From: Candidatus Manganitrophaceae bacterium
GTDB lineage: Bacteria > Nitrospirota > Nitrospiria > SBBL01 > Manganitrophaceae
Assembly: GCA_004297235.1 (NCBI GenBank)
Contig: SCUR01000364.1
Location: forward strand, 1-15,692
Direction: 5' to 3'
Length of the DNA: 15,692 bases
Shown here: positions 8,724-14,015 of the stretch, one piece after another
Position numbering within the stretch: the stretch's first letter is position 1
Layout: each line of letters opens with the position of its first letter
Notes under the pieces: model-generated
Database searches by the model: none
Told to the model about the DNA's origin: nothing
The model's input: only the letters and a program-made list of their open reading frames with translations
Position numbers and translations under genes: made by a program

Positions 8724-8894
8724 CTACAAGATATGGGGTCCCTGGATCACATCCTCAACCGCAATGAGGGACCCGCCCGGCCTGATCAACAAGGAGGAGG
8801 GAATAAGACACCCTCGGCCGGCAAGATCCGAGAGGTCGCGGTTCCCGATGAAAATGCAACCTATCTCCAGTTTATCATCGGGATAATCTGGATC
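8724..8894 (-). pseudogene. Possible coding remnant directly downstream of oppC
   Basis: After the oppC TGA the same frame continues for 56 sense codons to a TAG at 8724-8726. The distal ~40 codons look coding: third positions are mostly G or C, and the peptide reads like a normal protein C-terminus (GNRDLSDLAGRGCLIP, then RPGGSLIAVEDVIQGPHIL). There is no usable ATG, GTG or TTG before the conserved-looking part. I do not recognise the family. It could be the tail of a decayed gene that once followed oppC, an extension reached by TGA readthrough, or chance. It does not resemble an OppD N-terminus. Confidence 0.3.
8844..8882. repeat. 8-bp inverted repeat downstream of oppC
   Basis: CCCGATGA at 8844-8851 and TCATCGGG at 8875-8882 are perfect inverted repeats with a 23-nt loop, starting about 12 nt after the oppC stop. 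A stem here could protect the 3' end of the opp mRNA, but no T-run follows on the minus strand, so it is not a standard intrinsic terminator. Confidence 0.35.
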
Positions 8895-9782
8895 TCAAGC
8901 CCCGATCCTTTTGACTTCGGTTGGACCGGTCGGACCGCGCGCATTCGCTCGGCTCGGATCGAGCGCGTCCCGCAAGCCGTCTCCCAAAAAGTTGAAGGCC
9001 AGCATGGTGATAAAAATGGCGAGGCTCGGAAAGATGATCAGATGAGGATAGAACTTCAATGCCTTCCACCCCTCGTTCGCCAAGGTGCCCCAGCTGGCCG
9101 CCGGCGGCGTGAGTCCCAGGCCGATAAAGCTGAGGGTCGACTCGGCGAGGATGGCGGAAGGAATCCGAAAGGTGAGTGTCACCGTCAGGATGCCGACGGT
9201 ATTTGGGAGAATATGTCGAAAGAGAATCCGGGGATGCGGCGCTCCCATCGCCCTGGCCGCCTCGATGTAGCTCAGCTCCTTAAATCGAAGCACTTCGCCG
9301 CGGATCAGACGGGCCACGGTGATCCATCCCACCAAGCTCAAGGCCAAAAAGACGCCGAGAATCCCACGGCCGATCACCACCGTGATGAGAATGATCAGAA
9401 GCAGATCGGGCAATGCATAGAGAACATCGACCGCCCGCATCATGAGATTATCGGTCTTCCCTCCGACATATCCGGAGATCGCTCCATAAAGGGTCCCCAG
9501 GATCAAAGCCGAGAGGGCGGTGAGGAGACTGACCGACATCGACACCCGTGTTCCATAGATGAGCCGGGAGAAGAGGTCTCGCCCGAGCTCGTCGGTTCCC
9601 ATCCAGTGGGCCCGGCCGGGGGGAGAGAGACTCTCCGACGCGTTCTGCAGATCGAACGGATAGGGGGCCATTCTGTTTCCGAACAGGGCCACGGCCAACA
9701 GGAGGACGATCACCCCCAGGGCGGCCAGCGCAACCCGATCGTGTTTAATTTTTTTCCAGAAAAGCCTTTCGTCGCCGTTCAT
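8895..9782 (-). CDS. oppC: Oligopeptide ABC transporter permease OppC
   Basis: Second inner-membrane subunit of a peptide importer of the Opp/Dpp family (295 aa, usual ~300). It has an N-terminal extension with one membrane helix (about 17-36), the OppC/DppC signature GTDELGRDLFSRLIYG (62-77), several membrane helices of the BPD_transp_1 domain (about 85-275), and the EAA loop that docks the ATPase (about 171-194, EAARAMGAPHPRILFRHILPN). The conserved ending LGDGLRDALDP is at 266-276. About 20 more polar residues follow, rich in Arg, Gly and Pro, which is longer than usual. The ATG lies 2 nt after the oppB stop, with GGAG of the Shine-Dalgarno (9788-9791) inside the oppB 3' end, so the two are translationally coupled. 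Confidence 0.93.
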   Translation of the reverse strand: MNGDERLFWKKIKHDRVALAALGVIVLLLAVALFGNRMAPYPFDLQNASESLSPPGRAHWMGTDELGRDLFSRLIYGTRVSMSVSLLTALSALILGTLYGAISGYVGGKTDNLMMRAVDVLYALPDLLLIILITVVIGRGILGVFLALSLVGWITVARLIRGEVLRFKELSYIEAARAMGAPHPRILFRHILPNTVGILTVTLTFRIPSAILAESTLSFIGLGLTPPAASWGTLANEGWKALKFYPHLIIFPSLAIFITMLAFNFLGDGLRDALDPSRANARGPTGPTEVKRIGA

Positions 9783-9784
9783 CC

Positions 9785-10702
9785 CTACTCCAGTCGAACC
9801 CGCGGATCGATCATCGTATAAAAAATATCGACCAGCAAGTTCGCGATCACAATCAGGACCGCGTAGATCAACGTCACCCCCATGATCAAGGGGTAATCGC
9901 GATTCGTGACCGCCGTAATGAAGAACTTTCCCATGCCGGGGATCGAGAAAATAAATTCGACCACAAAGGACCCGGTCACCAGCGCCGCGGTGAGGGGCCC
10001 CAAGATCGTGACGACCGGGCTGACGGCATTTTTCAGAATATGGCGGAAGAGGATCGCCCCCTCCGAGAGTCCCTTGGACCGGGCGGTCCGGACGTAGTCT
10101 TGCCGGTTGGTTTCCAGGATGCTCGACCGGGTCAGACGCGCGATGTAGGCGGCCGGGGCCAGCCCGAGCGTGATCGCGGGGAGTACAACATGCGGGAGCC
10201 CTTCCCAGAGCGCGGGCGGAAAAATCTTATAACGATGGGAGAGAAGATAGACCAGCAGCGCTCCCAAGACAAAATTCGGCGTCGAAATCCCCGCCGTGGC
10301 GAAAAACATGCTGATCCGATCCCAAAGGGTATGCGCCGTGACGGAAGAGATCATCCCTGCAATGAGGCCGAACAGAATCGCGATGCCCAAAGCGAGCAGG
10401 CCGAGCTGAATCGAAACAGGAAGAGTATCCCCGATGACATCGTTGACCGTCCTTCCCAAATATTTGTATGACGGCCCGAGATCCCCCTGGATCAGCCCTT
10501 TCAGATAGAGAAGATATTGCCGGTGAATCGGCTGGTCGAGATGATACTTCGCCTCGACGTTGGCCTTGATCTCCGGGGGAAGTTTCTTCTCCCGATCAAA
10601 TGGCCCCCCCGGAACCAGATGCATGATGAAGAAAGTGAGGGTCGCCACGATCCAAAGAACGGGAACAGCCCATAAAAGTCTGCGAAGAATGTAGGAGATC
10701 AT
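9785..10702 (-). CDS. oppB: Oligopeptide ABC transporter permease OppB
   Basis: First inner-membrane permease of the importer (305 aa; E. coli OppB is 306 aa). It starts with the typical MxxYILRRLLWAVP helix, followed by a periplasmic loop that closely resembles OppB as I know it (LPPEIKANVEAKYHLDQPI, about 41-59; GDLGPSYKY, 73-81). Five further membrane helices lie between about 95 and 300. The EAA loop for ATPase contact is at about 202-225 (DYVRTARSKGLSEGAILFRHILKN), and it ends with the conserved IDPRVRLE. The start ATG at 10702 has AGGA (10709-10712) 6 nt upstream. It pairs with oppC to form the heterodimeric channel. The 84-nt gap to oppA contains a long palindrome (separate entry). Confidence 0.95.
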   Translation of the reverse strand: MISYILRRLLWAVPVLWIVATLTFFIMHLVPGGPFDREKKLPPEIKANVEAKYHLDQPIHRQYLLYLKGLIQGDLGPSYKYLGRTVNDVIGDTLPVSIQLGLLALGIAILFGLIAGMISSVTAHTLWDRISMFFATAGISTPNFVLGALLVYLLSHRYKIFPPALWEGLPHVVLPAITLGLAPAAYIARLTRSSILETNRQDYVRTARSKGLSEGAILFRHILKNAVSPVVTILGPLTAALVTGSFVVEFIFSIPGMGKFFITAVTNRDYPLIMGVTLIYAVLIVIANLLVDIFYTMIDPRVRLE

Positions 10703-10715
10703 CGTAAGTCCTAAA

Positions 10716-10831
10716 TAACGTGAGGCGTTAGGCGTGAGGCGTAAGGGGTAAGATCAAAGGACTTTAGATCTCTTACCCTTTACGCCTCACGTTACTTTCT
10801 TTGTCGCCTCACGGCCTTTAACACGCCTCAC
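10716..10831. repeat. GTGAGGCG-type repeat cluster
   Basis: The octamer GTGAGGCG occurs twice on the plus strand (10720-10727, 10734-10741; 14-nt period) and three times as CGCCTCAC (10783-10790, 10805-10812, 10824-10831). Several copies are flanked by GTTA/TAAG-like bases, giving the look of a degenerate short repeat family. The last three copies lie inside or across the oppA 3' end and encode much of the tail after QVRR. I saw no other copies in the window. It resembles small dispersed intergenic repeats (REP-like), but no transposase is linked to it here. Confidence 0.7.
10733..10791 (-). promoter_or_regulatory. Long intercistronic stem-loop between oppA and oppB
   Basis: Arms 10733-10755 and 10767-10791 are near-perfect inverted repeats: 12 bp perfect, one A-C mismatch, 6 bp, a 2-nt bulge, then GATC/GATC, with an 11-nt loop that can itself pair further. 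The oppA stop (10787-10789) lies in the upstream arm and the oppB start is 30 nt beyond the hairpin. No T-run follows, so full termination is unlikely. By analogy with the malE-malF intercistronic repeats, it may stabilise the upstream oppA message, giving more binding protein than permease. The structure is seen; the role is inferred. Confidence 0.65.
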
Positions 10832-12385
10832 CTGTTTTAAATAAAGAAGGTCCATCGCATTCACCTTCATGCCTTGAATCGACGGCTTGATCAGAAGATT
10901 CTGGGCCGCGAAGAAGAGCGGCATGATCGGGACCTCCCTTTCGGTCAGGATCCGTTGGGTTTCATCATAAAAGGCGCGCCGCTTCGACTCGTCCGGCTCG
11001 CTCGCCGCCTCCGATATCAGACGATCATAGTCGCCGCTCTTCCAGCGGGTATAGTTGTTTCCGCTCGTTCCGGTAAAAAGGTTCATGAAGTTATCAGGAT
11101 CCGGATAATCGGCCCCCCATCCGAGCCGGAAGATTTGCGGCGTATCATCCCTTAACCGCTTCAGATAGACCTTCCACTCCATATTATCGAGCTCGACCGA
11201 AACTCCCAAATTCCGCTTCCATTGCGCTTGAATATTCTCCGCGATCAGCCGATTGGTCGGATCGGTGTTGAAGGCGAGGGTGACCGGCGGCAACCCCGCC
11301 CCGCCGGGATGGCCCGCCTCCGCCAAGAGCGCCTTCGCTTTCGCGGGATTGAAACCGAGCCCGATCTTCGGATTGTGACCGAACATCCCCTCCGGAATCC
11401 AAGAGGTGGCGGGGATCTCCCCGCCTTTTAAGATGCGCGGAATTTCGCTCCGGTCGACCGCCATCGAAAAGGCCTGACGGACGCGAACATCATTGAAGGG
11501 GGGCTTCTCGGTATTGAATCCGTAATAATACCCTCTCAAGAACGGGGCATGGATGTAATCCGGATGAGTTTGATACCGTGGGATCGCGACGGGCGGAAGG
11601 GCGACCCGGTCGAGATGGTCGGTCTCGTAAAGGGTCAGCGCGGTCGTCTCTTCCTCCACGACGTAGAACATCACCCGATCGAGCGCCGGCCGGCCGCCGT
11701 AATAGCGATCATTCGCCTCCAGGATCAGACGATACTCATGCCGCCATTCGTTTAATCGGAACGGGCCGCAGGTGATCAGATGCGCCGGCTCGGTCCATCG
11801 ATCTCCATATCGCTCGATCACATCCCGCCGCAACGGGAAGGTGGCGGTAAATGTGGTGATGGAGGGGAAGTAGACCGCCGGTTTCTTCAGCTCCACTTGA
11901 AGGGTCTTTTCATCAAGCGCCCTCACCCCGACCTGATCGGGATCTTTGATCTCCCCGCCGTTGTACTCGGCCGCATTTCGAATGTCATAGAGAAAGTAGG
12001 CATATTCGGAGGCGGTTTTGGGATCGAGAAGGCGCTTCCACGAATACTCGAAATCGTGCGCCGTCACCTTCCGGCCGTCGGTCCAGAAGACATCGTCCCG
12101 AAGATGAAAAAGATAACGAAGCCCATCGGATGAAACGTCCCACTGTTCGGCGATAGCCGGCTGAGGGCGGAGCTGTTCGTCGTACTCGGCCAATCCCTCC
12201 ATCAGATTTTCGATCACTCTGATCGAGACGTTATCGGTCGCCAGCGACCAATCGAGCGTCGGCGGCTCCGAAGTGATGTTCATTCGAAAGACCGATTTCG
12301 TATCCGGCTCGCGCGCCGGTTTCCTCTCCACGAAGAAAACCATCGAGAGGAACAACAGCGGCGCCAGGAAGATCCATTTCTTCAT
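10787..12385 (-). CDS. oppA: Oligopeptide-binding protein OppA (SBP family 5)
   Basis: The 532-aa solute-binding protein delivers peptides to OppBC. SBP_bac_5 features run from about residue 32 to 515: FRMNITSEPPTLDW near the start, TWKRLLDP-like helix (YSWKRLLDP), ITCGPFRLNEW, and the OppA-type GWGADYPDPDNFMNLF region followed by NNYTRWKSGDYDRLI. An N-terminal hydrophobic segment (about 4-18) follows MKKW, but there is neither a lipobox Cys nor a clear AxA site, so it may be an uncleaved anchor or have an unusual cleavage site. The C-terminal tail (about the last 12 residues, rich in Lys and Arg) is encoded by the GTGAGGCG repeats. The ATG at 12385 has no Shine-Dalgarno and sits 8 nt from a -10 element, suggesting a leaderless mRNA. 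It is the first gene of oppABC. Confidence 0.92.
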   Translation of the reverse strand: MKKWIFLAPLLFLSMVFFVERKPAREPDTKSVFRMNITSEPPTLDWSLATDNVSIRVIENLMEGLAEYDEQLRPQPAIAEQWDVSSDGLRYLFHLRDDVFWTDGRKVTAHDFEYSWKRLLDPKTASEYAYFLYDIRNAAEYNGGEIKDPDQVGVRALDEKTLQVELKKPAVYFPSITTFTATFPLRRDVIERYGDRWTEPAHLITCGPFRLNEWRHEYRLILEANDRYYGGRPALDRVMFYVVEEETTALTLYETDHLDRVALPPVAIPRYQTHPDYIHAPFLRGYYYGFNTEKPPFNDVRVRQAFSMAVDRSEIPRILKGGEIPATSWIPEGMFGHNPKIGLGFNPAKAKALLAEAGHPGGAGLPPVTLAFNTDPTNRLIAENIQAQWKRNLGVSVELDNMEWKVYLKRLRDDTPQIFRLGWGADYPDPDNFMNLFTGTSGNNYTRWKSGDYDRLISEAASEPDESKRRAFYDETQRILTEREVPIMPLFFAAQNLLIKPSIQGMKVNAMDLLYLKQVRRVKGREATKKVT

Positions 12386-12393
12386 CGCATTTC

Positions 12394-12422
12394 ATGATAG
12401 GCAATTTTCGTCGATGTGTAAA
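12394..12422 (-). promoter_or_regulatory. Sigma70-type promoter of oppABC, near-leaderless
   Basis: On the minus strand TTTACA (12422-12417) is followed after 17 nt by TATCAT (12399-12394). Only 8 nt separate the -10 from the oppA ATG at 12385, so transcription should start within about 1-2 nt of the start codon. A TTGACC slightly upstream (25 nt from this -10) is too far away to be its -35. Confidence 0.55.
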
Positions 12423-12537
12423 GCGGTCAAAACAAGTGATGGGAGTCGGAAGGGCTGATCCATTTTTCTTTTTTCCGCCTTCCGTCTATCCCCTCCCGTG
12501 TTTTTCGTCTGTAAAGCGCTTGTCAAAATCAACAAAC
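12417..12537 (+). repeat. Imperfect direct repeat TGTAAAGCG...GTCAAAA in the divergent promoter region
   Basis: TGTAAAGCG-GTCAAAACAA (12417-12435) and TGTAAAGCG-CTT-GTCAAAATCAACAA (about 12510-12535) share two blocks in the same order. Each copy overlaps the -35 element of one of the two divergent promoters (TGTAAA is the complement of the oppA -35; TTGTCA is the -35 of the dehydrogenase). They could be operator sites for one shared regulator, but no regulator gene lies nearby and two copies may be chance. Confidence 0.35.
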
Positions 12538-12548
12538 TCCGCTATGAT
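12520..12548 (+). promoter_or_regulatory. Sigma70-type promoter of the dehydrogenase operon, near-leaderless
   Basis: TTGTCA (12520-12525), a 17-nt spacer and TATGAT (12543-12548) form a strong consensus promoter. The dehydrogenase ATG at 12557 follows after 8 nt (GGCCCGCC), with no room for a Shine-Dalgarno, so the transcript should be leaderless or carry a 1-3 nt leader. Confidence 0.68.
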
Positions 12549-12556
12549 GGCCCGCC

Positions 12557-13516
12557 ATGGCGCCGACTGTTTTCTTAACTCGAACCCTTCCCGATCCGAT
12601 CATGAGAGAGCTCCGCCGGCGCTTCCGCCTCCGGTTCAACCGTGAAGACCGGCCCCTCTCCAAAGCGGAAATTCTCCGGGGTGTCCGAAAAGCGGACGGG
12701 CTCATCTCGATGCTCAGCGACGCCATCGACCGGGAAATCATCGAGGCCGCGCCGGATCTTCGCGTCATCGCCAATTACGCCGTCGGCTACAATAACATCG
12801 ATTTGAACGCCGCGAGAGAACGCGGAATGGTCGTGACGAACACCCCGGGGGTCCTCACCGAAACGACCGCCGATTTGACCTGGGCGCTGATCCTGTCGGT
12901 CGCCCGGCGCATCCCTGAAGCCGAACAGTTTGCCCGCTCCGGAAAGTGGACCGGATGGGCCCCCACTCAACTCCTGGGAGGAGACGTCTTCGGAAAAACG
13001 CTCGGCATTGTCGGACTGGGGCGGATCGGACAAGCGGTCGCGCGACGGGCCGCCGGATTCGAAATGCGGGTCGTCTACACAAGCCGCCGCCGTCTCCCGA
13101 TCCGGGAGGAGAAGCGCTTTCGGGCCTCCTTCCTCCCGTTATCCGACCTGCTGAGAGAGTCGGACTTTGTCTCGCTGCATCTCCCGTTGACGCCGGAATC
13201 GCGCCATCTGATCGACCGAAAAGCCCTCCGGCGGATGAAACCGACGGCTTTCCTGATCAATACGGCGCGAGGTCCGATCATCGATGAAGAAGCGCTCATC
13301 GAAGCGCTTCGAAATAAACAGATTGCGGGAGCGGGTTTGGATGTATTCGAGAACGAACCGGCGATCCCCCGTGAATTGCGCGAAATCAAAGAAGCCGTTC
13401 TTCTCCCCCACGTCGGGTCGGCCTCCCTCGAAACCCGGATTCGAATGGGCCGGATCGTTCTGGAGAATATCGTTGCCGTCCTTACGGGGAAGAAACCGCC
13501 GAATATGGTAAAATAG
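12557..13516 (+). CDS. D-2-hydroxyacid dehydrogenase, glyoxylate/hydroxypyruvate reductase type
   Basis: A cytoplasmic 319-aa NAD(P)H-dependent reductase, full length for the family. GyaR/GhrB-type enzymes reduce glyoxylate to glycolate or hydroxypyruvate to D-glycerate. The N-terminal substrate domain starts VFLTRTLPDP. The Rossmann motif GLGRIG is at 153-158 after GKTLGIV. The second beta-strand ends in TSRRR (175-179) instead of an acidic residue, which favours NADPH over NADH. The catalytic triad is Arg238 (NTARGP), Glu267 (FENEP) and His285 (LLPHVGSAS); the latter motif and WAPTQLLGGD fit the glyoxylate-reductase branch better than SerA. The start is fixed by homology of the N-terminus and by the promoter 8 nt upstream; there is no Shine-Dalgarno. 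The next gene begins 24 nt after the stop. Exact substrate is not certain. Confidence 0.9.
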   Translation: MAPTVFLTRTLPDPIMRELRRRFRLRFNREDRPLSKAEILRGVRKADGLISMLSDAIDREIIEAAPDLRVIANYAVGYNNIDLNAARERGMVVTNTPGVLTETTADLTWALILSVARRIPEAEQFARSGKWTGWAPTQLLGGDVFGKTLGIVGLGRIGQAVARRAAGFEMRVVYTSRRRLPIREEKRFRASFLPLSDLLRESDFVSLHLPLTPESRHLIDRKALRRMKPTAFLINTARGPIIDEEALIEALRNKQIAGAGLDVFENEPAIPRELREIKEAVLLPHVGSASLETRIRMGRIVLENIVAVLTGKKPPNMVK

Positions 13517-13526
13517 AACCGAATCG

Positions 13527-13533
13527 AGAAGGA
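13527..13533 (+). promoter_or_regulatory. Ribosome binding site of the small secreted protein gene
   Basis: AGAAGGA lies 7 nt before the ATG at 13541. An ATG at 13533 overlapping this site is in another frame and closes after eleven codons, so 13541 is the start. Confidence 0.7.
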
Positions 13534-13540
13534 TGAAACC

Positions 13541-14011
13541 ATGGTTTTTAACAGATTTGTTTGGATAATCATTCTTTTTACGCTGACAACAACGGCCGCT
13601 CCGGCCTGGGCGATTAAGCCGCGCCCGCCGTTGCAGCTCTCCTTCCAACAGACCGACCTCTCGGGAGGAGAAAGCCGATTGACGATGATCGCCGTCGCCA
13701 ATATCGACCTTAACCGGGTCACCCTTTCAATCGAGCTCCCGCCCGGCCTATCCCTGGTTGCGGGAGAGGAGCAATGGGAAAATGCGATGAAAAAGGGAGA
13801 GACAAAAAAGCTCGAGTGGGTTGTGCAGAGCCCGAACCAGGCTCCCCGGAAAGTAACCGGCAAGGCCGTTATTGAATCGAGCGCCGGAGAAAAGTTTGTA
13901 GAGCAAGCCACCCTCACCCTCAACGAAGCAGAAAAAGAAACGCCGCTTCGCACCCCTTCGGTCAAGCGGAAAGAAGGGGGAGAAACCATCCTCGAATTTA
14001 AGGGAAAATAA
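13541..14011 (+). CDS. Small secreted protein of unknown function, probable beta-sandwich
   Basis: I do not recognise a named family. The 156-aa product has a clear Sec signal peptide (residues 1-24: Arg5, hydrophobic core, cleavage after AWA). The mature ~132 residues alternate short beta-strands: QLSFQQTDL, LTMIAVANIDLNRVTLSIELPPGLSL, KKLEWVVQSP, KVTGKAVIES and EQATLTLNE. The pattern NIDLNRVTLSIELPPGLSLVAGE resembles Ig-like domains of the DUF11/NEW3 kind, which follow 'x-L-x-x-G-x-x' turns. The C-terminus is polar and charged (KRKEGGETILEFKGK). It lies 24 nt after the dehydrogenase and 4 nt before the metalloprotease-like lipoprotein, so it is likely co-transcribed. A role as an envelope partner of the lipoprotein is inference. 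Confidence 0.8.
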   Translation: MVFNRFVWIIILFTLTTTAAPAWAIKPRPPLQLSFQQTDLSGGESRLTMIAVANIDLNRVTLSIELPPGLSLVAGEEQWENAMKKGETKKLEWVVQSPNQAPRKVTGKAVIESSAGEKFVEQATLTLNEAEKETPLRTPSVKRKEGGETILEFKGK

Positions 14012-14015
14012 GACG

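Larger units (their letters stand above)
8480..8894. other. Spacer between hybrid kinase and oppC; no confirmed gene
   Basis: About 415 bases separate the kinase start from the oppC stop. The part near the kinase (8480-8700) should hold its promoter, but I cannot point to a convincing -35/-10 pair. The part next to oppC (8724-8894) is open in the oppC frame and looks coding (separate entry). CCGCCGGCGG (around 8622) and AAACG/CGTTT (around 8643-8657) are small palindromes without a clear role. Neither an intrinsic terminator with a T-run nor an RNA gene is visible. Confidence 0.5.

Noticed and set aside
8709..9821. 370-codon plus-strand frame
   Set aside because: Most of it is antisense to oppC; the peptide is rich in Gln, Gly, Arg and Asp without structure, typical of a shadow of a GC-rich membrane-protein gene.
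10733..10791. Intrinsic terminator between oppA and oppB
   Set aside because: The stem is strong but no T-run follows on the minus strand and oppB starts 30 nt later with its own Shine-Dalgarno; an intercistronic stem-loop fits better.
10716..10831. CRISPR-like array
   Set aside because: The repeated unit is 8-13 nt, occurs in both orientations and has irregular short gaps; there are no spacers of uniform length and no cas genes.
13075..13989. 304-codon minus-strand frame opposite the dehydrogenase and small secreted protein
   Set aside because: It spans two well-supported plus-strand genes and shows no domain.
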